Source: SPCO01 sp964427285
GTDB lineage: Bacteria > Chloroflexota > Limnocylindria > Limnocylindrales > CSP1-4
Reading direction: 5' to 3'
Length of the DNA: 64,000 nt
Assembly: GCA_964427285.1 (NCBI GenBank)
Contig: CAYRTS010000004.1
Span: 1 to 64,000, forward strand
Position numbers and translations under genes: made by a program. Below are positions 40,747 through 49,544 of the stretch, one piece after another; position 1 is the stretch's first letter, and the number at the start of each line of letters is the position of its first letter. Below the pieces are notes generated by a model, which saw only the letters and a program-made list of their open reading frames with translations, ran no database searches and was not told where the DNA came from.

Positions 40747-41715
40747 TCAGGTAGGCTCCTCCGCCACGGGCAGGGCGACCGCCTGAGTCTGGCGCTGGGG
40801 CCCATCGCCCACCCGATCCTGACGAACCTGCCGCCGATAGACCAGGCCGACGATCACGAGGGCCGTGACGGTCACCGCGAGCACCATGCTTGCGATCGCA
40901 TTGATCTCCGGCGTGATGCCACGTCGGATCGAGGCGAACACGTACATCGGCAACGTCGGCTGACCGGCGCCCGCGACGAACGACGCAATGACATAGTCGT
41001 CGAAGCTGAACGTGAATGCGAGCAGCGCGCCGGTGATGATGGCGGGCCATAGCTGCGGCAGCGTGACATTGACGAACGTCGGAAAGGGCGGGGCGAACAG
41101 ATCGAACGATGCATCGGTGAGCGATCGATCCATCCCGGCCAGGCGCGCGCGGACCAGCACCATGACGATCGCCATCGTGAACAGGACATGTGCCGCCACG
41201 ATCGTGTGCAGGCCGGTCCCGATCGTCGGCGGGGCACCCAGGCGCGCGCTCGTCCAGAGGTAGTCCAGCCAGGGGTTCACCCAGCCGAACACGTTGACGA
41301 AGAAGATCAACGTGGCGATCCCGATGACGATCCCCGGGATGATGATCGCGACATAGGTGATCGCATCGAAGACGGCACGCACGGTGCGCGAGGTTCTCTG
41401 GAGTGCGAGCGCCGCGATCGTCCCAAAGGACGTGGCCAGGATCGCGGTCCACGCCCCGACGATCACGCTGTTGCGCAGCGCGGCCATGGCGAACCTGTCG
41501 TCCAGGGCATAGGCGTACCAGCGCAGCGACAGGCCTCGAAGCTCCCCGGTCCGCTCGCCGGCATTGAAGCTGAACATGACGACGAGGCCGATCGGGACGT
41601 ACAGGAAGAGAAACACCAGCGCGGCGTGGGATCGCAGGACGCGATCGACCCATCGACCGGCGCGGTCCACCGAGAGCCGGCTGGAAGCTGTTCCCGTCGG
41701 CGTCCCCTGGGTCAC
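40747..41715 (-). CDS. potC: Polyamine-type ABC permease PotC, set 1
   Basis: A 322-residue inner-membrane permease with six helices. The N-terminal FLFLYVPIGLVVMFSFN and the EAA loop region (AGMDRSLTDASFDLFAPPFPTFVNVTLPQLWPAI) match PotC. FTFSFDDYVIASFVAGAG near residue 230 is a strong PotC signature. The GTG overlaps the upstream potB stop by four bases; the open frame continues beyond but is not needed. It is the distal gene of the first D-B-C set, and no ATPase follows it. Confidence 0.92.
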   Translation of the reverse strand: MTQGTPTGTASSRLSVDRAGRWVDRVLRSHAALVFLFLYVPIGLVVMFSFNAGERTGELRGLSLRWYAYALDDRFAMAALRNSVIVGAWTAILATSFGTIAALALQRTSRTVRAVFDAITYVAIIIPGIVIGIATLIFFVNVFGWVNPWLDYLWTSARLGAPPTIGTGLHTIVAAHVLFTMAIVMVLVRARLAGMDRSLTDASFDLFAPPFPTFVNVTLPQLWPAIITGALLAFTFSFDDYVIASFVAGAGQPTLPMYVFASIRRGITPEINAIASMVLAVTVTALVIVGLVYRRQVRQDRVGDGPQRQTQAVALPVAEEPT

Positions 41716-42626
41716 AGGATCGAGACTTCGCGCCGTACCTGGCCGCGCGAACCCAGCCACAGGTACAGGCTGACCGCGACGAGGATGACCAGGATCAGCA
41801 CGATCGCGGCCGCTGAGCCGAATGGCCAGTTGCGCGACTGGAGGAAGAGATCGACCAGCGCGTTGCCGATGAAGAAGACCTTCCCGCCACCCAGCAGGGC
41901 TGGAATGATGTATTCGCCCATGATCGGGATGAAGACCAGCATGACGCCGCTGAGCAGACCGGCCGCACTCAAGGGGAGGGTCACCTGTCGGAAGGTCGCC
42001 AGCCGTCCCGCGCCCAGATCCTTCGACGCTTCGAGCAGCCGCTTGTCCAGCCGCTCCAGGCTGACGTAGAGCGGGAACACCATCAGCGGCAGGTAGTTGT
42101 AGACGATCCCCAGCATGACCGCCAGCGGGGTGTTGAGGAGCACGATATGACCCGCTCCGGTCCGTTCCAGGAATGCCGGGATGCCGTTGTTGCCGAGAAT
42201 CGTCAGCCAGGCGTAGGTCCGGATGAGGAAGCTTGTCCAGAACGGGACCACGACGAGCACGAGCAGGAGCGTCCGCTTCGCGCCCGCCCGCGTCGCGAGG
42301 TAGTAGGCCAGCGGATACCCCACGACAAGACAGAGCAGCGTTCCGCCGGCCGCCATCCAGAGTGCGTTCGTGAACGCCGTCGCCCGGGTCGGAAGCTCGA
42401 GGTAGTTGTCGAGCAGGAAGGCGGGAGCATAGCCGCCTTCAGGGGCGCGAGCCCCGAAACTGAACACGATGAGGATGACGAGCGGCGCGAGCAGCAGCAG
42501 GAAATACCACGCGCTCGTCGGCCCAAGCAAGATCGCGGTGACAAGGCGTGATCTCCGGCGCGCCGCGACGGCGCGCGCGAGCCGGGCCTGGTCGCTCGGC
42601 TCGCGCGCTGCTCCGCCCGCCGTCAA
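41712..42626 (-). CDS. potB: Polyamine-type ABC permease PotB, set 1
   Basis: A 304-residue membrane permease. FWTSFLIRTYAWLTILG (about residue 130), SLERLDKRLLEASKDLGAG and FIPIMGEYIIPALLGG are PotB signatures. The TTG start overlaps the potD stop (TTGA), and the end overlaps potC. It pairs with PotC to form the membrane channel. It closely resembles the second potB at 45386-46294, so the two sets are paralogous. Confidence 0.92.
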   Translation of the reverse strand: MTAGGAAREPSDQARLARAVAARRRSRLVTAILLGPTSAWYFLLLLAPLVILIVFSFGARAPEGGYAPAFLLDNYLELPTRATAFTNALWMAAGGTLLCLVVGYPLAYYLATRAGAKRTLLLVLVVVPFWTSFLIRTYAWLTILGNNGIPAFLERTGAGHIVLLNTPLAVMLGIVYNYLPLMVFPLYVSLERLDKRLLEASKDLGAGRLATFRQVTLPLSAAGLLSGVMLVFIPIMGEYIIPALLGGGKVFFIGNALVDLFLQSRNWPFGSAAAIVLILVILVAVSLYLWLGSRGQVRREVSIL

Positions 42627-43834
42627 GCGGACTTGAATCGCGCCCAGAGTTCGGCTCTGGCCTCACTGGTCAGGAGCTCGGCCGTCCCGAACTCGAGCTT
42701 GGTGAGGGCGGCCGCGTCGGGGTACGTGATCTTGTTCGAGGTCACCGCCGCCGGGAGCTGTTCGATCATTGCGCTGTCCACGAGTGGCGCCCCATGGAAC
42801 ACGGCGTCCTGCGCCGCGATCTTGGGTGTCGCCATGAAGTCGAGGAACGCGTAGGCGGCCTCACGATGCGCCGTGCCGGTCACGACGGCGAAGAAATCGG
42901 ACCAGATCTCGCCCCCATCCGAGGCGATGACGTACTCGATCTCGGGGATGTCGCGGTTGAGCTGCACCGCGTCGTTCGTCCAGGTCATCGCGACCCAGGC
43001 GTCCTCCGCGCGCATTGGCGGCTGGTAATCGCTCGTGATCGCGAACAGGTGCTTCTTGACGGCGATCAGCAGCTCCTCGGCCTTGGCCAGTTCCGCCGAT
43101 TCGACGGAATTGAACGAGTAGCCGTGGTAGACCAGCGCGTTCCCGATCGAGGTCAGCTGGTAGTCGTGGATCGTCACCTTGCCGCTGTAGTCGGTCTGGG
43201 CGAGATCGAAGAAGTCCTTCCAGGTCGCCATCGGCTTGGTCACGTGTTTCGTGTTGATCGTGTAGCCGGTGGTGCCCCAGTCCTTGTTGAACCCGTAGAG
43301 CGTGCCCGAGCCGGCCGGATAATACCCGGGCGCGAGCAGGCTCTGGTCATAGCGCGTGATGTCGAGGTGCGGCAGCTTCGCGAGGTCGAGCGGCTCGACC
43401 AGCTTCTTGCTGCCGTACGTATCGAACGTGTAGTTGGTTGGGACCAGCACATCCCAGCCCGTGTTCCCGATCAGTAGCTTGGCCAGCATCTCCTCGTTTG
43501 AGCCGAGCGGATTGAGCTCGACCGCGACGCCAGTCAGGTCGGTGAACTGCTGGATCGTCTTCGGATCGTGGTAGTTCGGCCAGGTCGTGATCAGGAGCTG
43601 TGTGCCCAGATCGACGCCCGATGGAGGCGCCCAGTCCGCGGTCGGGTCAATTGCCGCCCCGGCGGTCGGCGCGGGTGCCACCGCCGAGGCCGCCGGCGAG
43701 GCGCCTGACTGCGGAGCGCAAGCGGCAACGATCGCGGACGCCACCCCGAGCCCGGTCACCTGCATGAACCGTCTGCGGGAGATCTTCCCCTTCTGCCAGT
43801 CCTCGTAGTGTCGCCAGAACTCGCTTCGATCCAT
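42623..43834 (-). CDS. potD: Polyamine-type substrate-binding lipoprotein PotD, set 1
   Basis: A 403-residue extracytoplasmic binding protein. The N-terminus has a twin-arginine-like motif SRRRFMQVTG, a hydrophobic stretch and the lipobox IVAAC, so it is probably a Tat-exported lipoprotein. The mature part (LLITTWPNYHDPKTIQQF, YDQSLLAPGYYPAG, DWGTTGYTIN) is PotD-like. The ATG at 43834 is preceded by GGAGGAGG at good distance; the frame also runs upstream. TATGCT on the minus strand (43878-43883) could be a -10 box, so this set may have its own promoter. The exact ligand (putrescine, spermidine or another small cation) cannot be told. Confidence 0.92.
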   Translation of the reverse strand: MDRSEFWRHYEDWQKGKISRRRFMQVTGLGVASAIVAACAPQSGASPAASAVAPAPTAGAAIDPTADWAPPSGVDLGTQLLITTWPNYHDPKTIQQFTDLTGVAVELNPLGSNEEMLAKLLIGNTGWDVLVPTNYTFDTYGSKKLVEPLDLAKLPHLDITRYDQSLLAPGYYPAGSGTLYGFNKDWGTTGYTINTKHVTKPMATWKDFFDLAQTDYSGKVTIHDYQLTSIGNALVYHGYSFNSVESAELAKAEELLIAVKKHLFAITSDYQPPMRAEDAWVAMTWTNDAVQLNRDIPEIEYVIASDGGEIWSDFFAVVTGTAHREAAYAFLDFMATPKIAAQDAVFHGAPLVDSAMIEQLPAAVTSNKITYPDAAALTKLEFGTAELLTSEARAELWARFKSA

Positions 43835-43921
43835 CCCGTGTGCCTCCTCCACCCTGACCGTTTGCTTGATCACTCGGAGCATAGCCCGTTCGGGTCGAGA
43901 TCCTCCGCCCAGTCGCGCGCC

Positions 43922-44401
43922 CTATCCCCGGGCGAAGGTGGCGAAGGCGGCGAAGGCCGCGACGCCCGCGTCCGCCGCGCGCTGGTCCTGGGCCGCGTCG
44001 CCGCCGCTGACCCCGACCGCGCCAACCAGCACCCCGTCGCGTTCCAACGGCATGCCTCCAGCGAAGACGATCGTTCGGCCACCGGCCACGGATTCGTATC
44101 CATAGAACTCCGTCCCTGGCTGGACGATGGGCGCAAGGTCGCGCGTCGGCATCCGGTTGACCAGCGCGGTGAACGCCTTGTCGCGGGCGAGCGTGATCCC
44201 GACCAGGTCGGCTGCATCCATCCGCTCGAACGCCACGAGCTGGTCGCCCGAGTCGACGACCGCGCAGCTCATCGCCACGCCAAGCTCGCGTCCAATCTGC
44301 TGGACCGCGACGATGATCGCGCGCGCCGCCCCCAACGTGAGTCCCGCCGCCTGCGACGCCGTTGGCCCCCGCCACGAATCGACATTGTCCAATGGAGGCA
44401 T
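43922..44401 (-). CDS. HbpS/GlcG-family protein
   Basis: A 159-residue protein of the GlcG/HbpS family: LTLGAARAIIVAVQQIGRE, AVVDSGDQLVAFERMDAA, SVAGGRTIVFAGGMPL, and the glycine-rich VGAVGVSGGDAAQDQ. Members bind haem or are encoded with catabolic and transport operons; the function is often unclear. It lies between the two polyamine transporter sets in the same direction, 22 bases after potC set 2. The ATG at 44401 is chosen; a TTG at 44410 would add three residues. Confidence 0.88.
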   Translation of the reverse strand: MPPLDNVDSWRGPTASQAAGLTLGAARAIIVAVQQIGRELGVAMSCAVVDSGDQLVAFERMDAADLVGITLARDKAFTALVNRMPTRDLAPIVQPGTEFYGYESVAGGRTIVFAGGMPLERDGVLVGAVGVSGGDAAQDQRAADAGVAAFAAFATFARG

Positions 44402-44423
44402 CGCTGCCAACGGGCCCGCCGGC

Positions 44424-45389
44424 CTAGCCGGACTGCTCCGTGAGCATCCCGGCGACAGACGCCCCTGACCCGCGCTGCCCGGTCTTTCGCGCGTTCCGCC
44501 ACACGAGGAACTGGCCGATCACCAGGATCGACAGCGTGATCAGCAGCATGATCGCGGCGACCGCATTGGTCGCCGGCGTGACTCCCCGGCGGATCGTGCT
44601 GAAGACATAGAGCGGGATCGTCGTCGTGCCGGCCCCAGACACGAATGTCGTGATCACGTAGTCGTCGAAACTGAAGGTGAACGACAGCAGGAACCCGGCG
44701 ACGATCGCGGGGAGGAGCTGCGGGAACGTGATCTGCCAGAACGTGCGCCAGGGCGTGCCGTAAAGGTCGTAGCTCGCCTCCACGTGCGTCCGGTCCATCC
44801 CCGACAGTCGCGCCCGGACCAGCAGCATCACGAGGCTGATGTTGAACAGCGCGTGGGCCGCAATGATCGTGTGGAACCCGAGCTTGAACTGCAGCCCGAG
44901 CATCGGGTTCAGCAGGTCGAACGCCGACGAGAAGAAGACGAGCGTCGCGAGCGCGATCACGATCTCGGGCACGATGATGCTGATGAAGGTCAGTGCCTCG
45001 AATGGCGTGCGGAACCACTTCGGTGCCCGCTGGAGCCCGAGCGCGGCCATCGACCCGAAGATGGTGGCGAGGATGGCCGTTGAGGTGGCGACGATGAAGC
45101 TGTTCAGGAGGGCGCTCTGCACGGCCGTATCGTTGAGGACGCTCTCGTACCACTTGAAGCTGAAACCCTGCCAGTTGGTGACCCGGCGATCAGTGGCGTT
45201 GAAGCTGAACACCACGACGATCGCGATCGGGATGTACAGGAACGCATAGACCAGGACCGTATGGCCCCGCAGCCAGGCTTCCACGAGACCACCAAAGCGC
45301 TGCGGCCGTGGCCGAGCCCGACCGCCGGCAGTGTCGACCAGCGCGCCCGCGTCCGGCTGCCGGACAACGGGCGTGACGGACGCCGTCAC
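44424..45389 (-). CDS. potC: Polyamine-type ABC permease PotC, set 2
   Basis: A 321-residue paralogue of the set 1 PotC. It shows FLYIPIAIVVVFSFN, the EAA loop SGMDRTHVEASYDLYG ... QITFPQLLPAIVAG, and FTFSFDDYVITTFVSGAG. The GTG overlaps the potB stop (GTGA). A variable N-terminal tail of about 30 residues is rich in Arg, Pro and Gly. Confidence 0.92.
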   Translation of the reverse strand: MTASVTPVVRQPDAGALVDTAGGRARPRPQRFGGLVEAWLRGHTVLVYAFLYIPIAIVVVFSFNATDRRVTNWQGFSFKWYESVLNDTAVQSALLNSFIVATSTAILATIFGSMAALGLQRAPKWFRTPFEALTFISIIVPEIVIALATLVFFSSAFDLLNPMLGLQFKLGFHTIIAAHALFNISLVMLLVRARLSGMDRTHVEASYDLYGTPWRTFWQITFPQLLPAIVAGFLLSFTFSFDDYVITTFVSGAGTTTIPLYVFSTIRRGVTPATNAVAAIMLLITLSILVIGQFLVWRNARKTGQRGSGASVAGMLTEQSG

Positions 45390-46294
45390 ACGACGCTCAC
45401 TTCGCGCGACGTGCGGCCGCGATTGGCAAACCACAGGTAGAAGATCACCGACACGAGCATGATCAGGATCAGGATGACGGCACGGGCCGCACCCTCCGGC
45501 CAGTTGCGCGCCTCGAGGAACTGGAGCACCAGCTGGTTGCCGATCAGGAACACCCGGCCATAGCCCAGGATGGCCGGAACCACGTACTCGCCCATCAGCG
45601 GAATGAACACGAGGATGCTGCCGGTGATCAGGCCTGGCAGCGTGATCGGCAGCGTGATCTGGCGAAACGTCGCCAGGCGCCCGGCGCCCAGATCCTTGGA
45701 TGCCTCGACCAGGGTCCGATCCATGCGCTCCAGCGTGACGTAGATCGGGAACACCATCAGTGGCAGGTAGCCATAGACGACGCCGATCAATACGGCGACG
45801 GGGGTCCCCAGGATCCGGAATGCGGGGTCGCCCGTGAGATCACCGAAGAACCCTGCGATGCCATCGGGGCCGAGCAACGTGAGCCACGCGTAGGTTCGGA
45901 TGAGGAAGCTGGTCCAGAACGGGACGACCAGCAGGATGATCAGCAGGGTCTTGCGCGACCCTGCGCGGGTAGCGATGAAGTACGCCATGGGCAGCGCGGC
46001 CAGCAGGCACAGGAGCGTGCCCGCTGACGCGAGCACGAGGCTCGTGAGGAATGGCGTGATCCGGTCAGGGTCGAGCGCCTGACCGTAGTTCTCGAACGTG
46101 AAGGCCGGCTCATAGCCGCCGATCCTGGTCGACTTGCCAAAGCTCATCAGGACGACGACGGCCAATGGCGCGACCAGCAGGATCAGGTACCAGAGCCCGG
46201 CCGGCAGGACCAGCAGGCCCGTCAGGAGCCTCGAGCGCCATTCGCTGCGAGGCTGTCCGGACCGACCCGGAGCAGCCTCGCTCAGCGCGGACAT
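45386..46294 (-). CDS. potB: Polyamine-type ABC permease PotB, set 2
   Basis: A 302-residue paralogue of the set 1 PotB: FWTSFLIRTYAWLTLLG, TLERMDRTLVEASKDLGAG and FIPLMGEYVVPAILGYG. The ATG lies 23 bases after potD set 2. The gene overlaps potC set 2 by four bases. Confidence 0.92.
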   Translation of the reverse strand: MSALSEAAPGRSGQPRSEWRSRLLTGLLVLPAGLWYLILLVAPLAVVVLMSFGKSTRIGGYEPAFTFENYGQALDPDRITPFLTSLVLASAGTLLCLLAALPMAYFIATRAGSRKTLLIILLVVPFWTSFLIRTYAWLTLLGPDGIAGFFGDLTGDPAFRILGTPVAVLIGVVYGYLPLMVFPIYVTLERMDRTLVEASKDLGAGRLATFRQITLPITLPGLITGSILVFIPLMGEYVVPAILGYGRVFLIGNQLVLQFLEARNWPEGAARAVILILIMLVSVIFYLWFANRGRTSREVSVV

Positions 46295-46317
46295 GGAGCG
46301 AACGGGGGCCGGCTGAC

Positions 46318-47499
46318 CTACCCCTGCCCGATCTTCGACTTGAATTCTTCCCAGATGTCCAGCCGGATTGGGTCGGTCGATCGGTCCTGGGCACCTTCGA
46401 GCCGTGCCAGAACCTCGTCGGGCACGAAGAGGGCCGGATCGGCGAGCATCGCAGGATCAATGAATTTCTTCGCCTCGCTATTGCACGTGGCGTACTGGTT
46501 GGTCTCGGTCTCCTGTGCCTGGATCTCGGGCTCGTGGATGAAGTTGATGAACGCGTGCGCCGCGTTCGGGTGCGGGGCATCGGCGAGGACGACCCAGGTA
46601 TCCATCCAGAAGAGCGTGCCGTCCTCGGGGATGTTGTAGACGATGTCGGCCGTCTCGGGCAGATCGCGAAGCTCGAGGATGCCTCCGGTCCAGACCAGGC
46701 CGAGCACGGCTTCCTCGGTCTCCATCTTCGTGTTGTACTGGTCCGAATCGAGAGCGAGGACGTGCGGGGCGATCCCGAGCAGGAGCTCGCGCGCCTCTTC
46801 CAGTTCGCTTTCGACCTCCGTGTTCAGGGAGTAGCCCAGGGCCTTCAGCGGCGCAACGAAGACATCACCCGGCGAGTCGACCATGACGATCCGGCCGGAG
46901 TACTTGGGCGCGACCTCAAAGAACTGCTTCCAGGTCTTGACCTCCTCCTTGACGATCTTCGTCCGGATGGCGATTCCGGTCGTGCCCCAGTCCTTCGGGA
47001 CCTGCCACTCGTCGGTCGGGTCCCACCAGATCTTTTTGAACGCCTGCTCGATGTACTTGACGTTGGGGATCCGGGACAGATCGAGCTTCTGGATGAAACC
47101 CTGATCGCGCATCGCCGGCACGAATTCCGCGGTCGGCGCGCTGACGTCCCATTGGCCGACCGCACCGCCCTGCAGCTTGGTCAGCAGTTCGTCGTTCGAC
47201 GCGAAGGTGTCATACGTGAACTTCTCGATGCCGAATTTGGTCTTGAACGCCTCGATGTTCCCGGGGTCGACGTAATCGCCCCAGTTGTACATGAAGAGGT
47301 CTTTCTCGATGTCTCCCGCGATGGCCGCCCCCGACGCGACCGGCGCCGCCGAGGGCGCAACGGATGCCGTTCCAGCGCTGCTGCACGCCGCCAGGAAGGC
47401 GGCGCTGGCCGACATCGTGCCCGCCCACAGGAAGCCACGACGGCTCAGCGGCGCGTTGGCCATGCGTCGGATCACTCGATCCAGATCGTGTTCTGCCAC
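46318..47499 (-). CDS. potD: Polyamine-type substrate-binding lipoprotein PotD, set 2
   Basis: A 393-residue binding protein with a twin-arginine-like LSRRGFLWAG, a hydrophobic region and the lipobox FLAAC near residue 39. The mature region starts DLFMYNWGDYVDPGNIEAF and contains DWGTTGIAIRT and VWTGGILELRDLPE. It is clearly diverged from the set 1 PotD, so the two transporters may prefer different ligands. The start is GTG preceded by GGAGGAGGAG. It follows potA by 40 bases. Confidence 0.92.
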   Translation of the reverse strand: MAEHDLDRVIRRMANAPLSRRGFLWAGTMSASAAFLAACSSAGTASVAPSAAPVASGAAIAGDIEKDLFMYNWGDYVDPGNIEAFKTKFGIEKFTYDTFASNDELLTKLQGGAVGQWDVSAPTAEFVPAMRDQGFIQKLDLSRIPNVKYIEQAFKKIWWDPTDEWQVPKDWGTTGIAIRTKIVKEEVKTWKQFFEVAPKYSGRIVMVDSPGDVFVAPLKALGYSLNTEVESELEEARELLLGIAPHVLALDSDQYNTKMETEEAVLGLVWTGGILELRDLPETADIVYNIPEDGTLFWMDTWVVLADAPHPNAAHAFINFIHEPEIQAQETETNQYATCNSEAKKFIDPAMLADPALFVPDEVLARLEGAQDRSTDPIRLDIWEEFKSKIGQG

Positions 47500-47539
47500 G
47501 TTCGTGCTCCTCCTCCCGGTCTACCCGGGTCCGACGCCC

Positions 47540-48721
47540 CTAGTCCGAGAGGATCAGGTTGGCGTCCTCCTGCCACCGGACGACGACCGGGTCGCCCGGA
47601 CCAACTCCCGGGGCGCCACTGGCGCCCGCCGCATTCTGGTGACGGACGATGAGTTCGCCCGCTTCTGCTGTCGTCACACGATATTCGGTCTGGTCACCCA
47701 GGTACGTACCCTGCTGCACCCGCCCGCTGATCTGGGTCGTCCCCGCTATCGGCGGCGCCGCCCGGTCCGCCGAGGCGACTTCGAGCCGTTCCGGTCGGGT
47801 GGCCACGACCACGCCATCCCCGGCTGCTCGATGCGCCTCGGGGTTGGTCAACCTGCCTCGCAGCGTCAGGCCGTGGCTCGTCCGAACCATGACCGTGCCG
47901 TCCGAAGCAGACGCCTCGACGACCGTCGCATCGATGAAGTTGGTGGTCCCGATAAAGCTCGCCACGAATCGGTTGACCGGTCGCTCGTACAGCTCGGTCG
48001 GCCCGCCCATCTGCTGGATCCGTCCGTCGCGCATGACCACGATCACGTCGCTCATCGTGAGCGCCTCCTCCTGATCGTGGGTCACGTACACGAAGGTGAT
48101 GCCGACTTCGCGCTGGAGCGCCTTGAGTTCCAGCTGCATCTCCTTGCGCAGCTTGAGGTCGAGCGCACCCAGCGGCTCGTCGAGCAGGAGCACGGTCGGC
48201 CGGTTGACCAGCGCCCGCGCAAGCGCGACACGCTGCTGCTGGCCGCCGGACATCTCCCACGTACGACGCTTGCCGTAGCCACTGAGCCGGACGAGATCCA
48301 GCGCCTCGGCGACCCGCCGTTCCTCCTCTGCCTTGCCGACCTTGCGCTGGCGCAGGCCGTAGCCCACGTTCTGGGCGACGTTCATGTGGGGGAACAACGC
48401 GTAGTGCTGAAAAACGGTGTTGACGTTGCGCTGATAGGGCGGGACGCCCGCAATCGGATGGCCGTCCAGGAAGATCTCGCCCTCGGTCGGTTGCTCGAAG
48501 CCCGCAATCATCCGCAGCGTCGTGGTCTTGCCGCAGCCTGATGGTCCGAGCAGGCTATAGAACGCTCCACGGGCAATCGTCAGGCGCATTCGATCGACCG
48601 CGGTGACCGCCCCGAAGCGCTTCGTCACATCCAGGATCTCGACGTCCGGGGTCGAAGCCGCGGCCGTGCTCAGCGCGGCGGGGGACGGCCGGAAGCCCGT
48701 GGGTGCGGGCGTAATCTCCAT
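47540..48721 (-). CDS. potA: Polyamine-type ABC ATPase PotA
   Basis: A 393-residue ATPase: Walker A LLGPSGCGKTTTLRM (about residue 60), FQHYALFPHMNV, signature EMSGGQQQRVALARAL, Walker B VLLLDEPLGALD, and the C-terminal TOBE region. It is first in the transcription direction and is the only ATPase among eight transporter-related genes, so it probably drives both PotB-PotC pairs. The ATG at 48721 is chosen over an in-frame TTG at 48745; neither has a good ribosome-binding site. Promoter and palindromic operator lie 60-120 bases upstream. Confidence 0.93.
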   Translation of the reverse strand: MEITPAPTGFRPSPAALSTAAASTPDVEILDVTKRFGAVTAVDRMRLTIARGAFYSLLGPSGCGKTTTLRMIAGFEQPTEGEIFLDGHPIAGVPPYQRNVNTVFQHYALFPHMNVAQNVGYGLRQRKVGKAEEERRVAEALDLVRLSGYGKRRTWEMSGGQQQRVALARALVNRPTVLLLDEPLGALDLKLRKEMQLELKALQREVGITFVYVTHDQEEALTMSDVIVVMRDGRIQQMGGPTELYERPVNRFVASFIGTTNFIDATVVEASASDGTVMVRTSHGLTLRGRLTNPEAHRAAGDGVVVATRPERLEVASADRAAPPIAGTTQISGRVQQGTYLGDQTEYRVTTAEAGELIVRHQNAAGASGAPGVGPGDPVVVRWQEDANLILSD

Positions 48722-48781
48722 GCCGGTCGACAGAGAGACGATCAACGGCTGCCCTCGCAGGTTCAGGTCCGGGCACTCGAC

Positions 48782-48843
48782 GGTGAACCTGTAGCCGCGC
48801 TACAGGCTCACCGCATGGTACGGGCGAAGGCAATGACCGTCAA
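48782..48843 (-). promoter_or_regulatory. potA promoter with palindromic operator
   Basis: On the minus strand TTGACG (48838-48843), a 17-base spacer and TACCAT (48815-48820) form a good promoter. Two bases downstream begins a near-perfect palindrome, 48782-48812: 14-base arms GGTGAACCTGTAGC and GCTACAGGCTCACC with one mismatch and a three-base centre. The predicted transcription start falls inside it. A terminator role is unlikely because both flanking genes start here and read outward. The divergent XRE-cupin protein is the likely binder. Confidence 0.65.
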
Positions 48844-48911
48844 CGTCGGATGGCTGCGAATCTCGCACCCCGCACCAACGGACCCGAGCCGCACGGATGC
48901 CGGGCTGTACC

Positions 48912-48917
48912 TATACT
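48912..48917 (+). promoter_or_regulatory. Candidate -10 box (TATACT) for the XRE-cupin regulator
   Basis: TATACT lies 34 bases before the GTG start of the regulator and would give a short leader with GAGAGG as ribosome-binding site. No clear -35 is present. Confidence 0.5.
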
Positions 48918-48951
48918 TCAGTTTGTTGTAGGCGTCCGCCGAGAGGCTCCC

Positions 48952-49506
48952 GTGGCCACCGATTTGCAGCTGGGCACCCGCATCCGATCACTTCGACAGG
49001 CCAGGCGGCTGACCCTCCGCGACGTTTCACAGCGGGCCGGCGTGACCGAGAGCTTTCTGTCGCAGGTCGAGCGCGACGTGACGAGTCCATCGATCGCCAC
49101 CGTCCAGCGGATCGCGCACGCGCTGGATCTCTCGATCGGACAGCTCTTCGCCGAGGAACCGGCCACGGGCCGGATCGTCCGCCGCGAGGCGCGTCGGCGG
49201 GTGGCCTACCCGGGCCTGCGGGCCGTCGACGAATTCCTGACCTCGAACATGGCCGGCAGGCTCCAGGTGATCCTGTCCACGATCGAACCCGGCGGTGGAA
49301 CCGGGGCCGAGCCGTACACCCACGACTCCGACGAGGAGGTCGTCGTCGTCCTCGAGGGCGTCCTGGATCTCTGGGTCGGCGACGAGCACTACGTACTGCG
49401 TCAGGGTGATGCCATCACCTTCCCATCGCGCATGCCGCACTGGAACATGAACCATGGCGACGAGCCGGCGGTGGTCCTGTTCTGCGTCACCCCACCCAGC
49501 TTCTAG
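48952..49506 (+). CDS. XRE-family regulator with C-terminal cupin domain
   Basis: A 184-residue regulator. An N-terminal helix-turn-helix of the Cro/XRE type (LGTRIRSLRQARRLTLRDVS, ... TESFLSQVERDVTSPSI, residues about 8-65) precedes a cupin-2 domain (EVVVVLEGVLDLWVGDEHY ... AITFPSRMPHWNMNHGD, about 115-180). This layout matches PuuR-like regulators of polyamine and amino-acid genes, and the divergent position to potA supports that role. The GTG at 48952 follows GAGAGG by five bases. Confidence 0.92.
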   Translation: MATDLQLGTRIRSLRQARRLTLRDVSQRAGVTESFLSQVERDVTSPSIATVQRIAHALDLSIGQLFAEEPATGRIVRREARRRVAYPGLRAVDEFLTSNMAGRLQVILSTIEPGGGTGAEPYTHDSDEEVVVVLEGVLDLWVGDEHYVLRQGDAITFPSRMPHWNMNHGDEPAVVLFCVTPPSF

Positions 49507-49529
49507 CCCGGGCCTCCGATCTGCCCCCG

Positions 49530-49535
49530 TAGAAT
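49530..49535 (+). promoter_or_regulatory. Candidate -10 box (TAGAAT) for the mannose operon
   Basis: TAGAAT ends nine bases before the manC ATG. No ribosome-binding site is seen, so a leaderless or near-leaderless mRNA is possible. Confidence 0.4.
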
Positions 49536-49544
49536 GCCCCGCAT

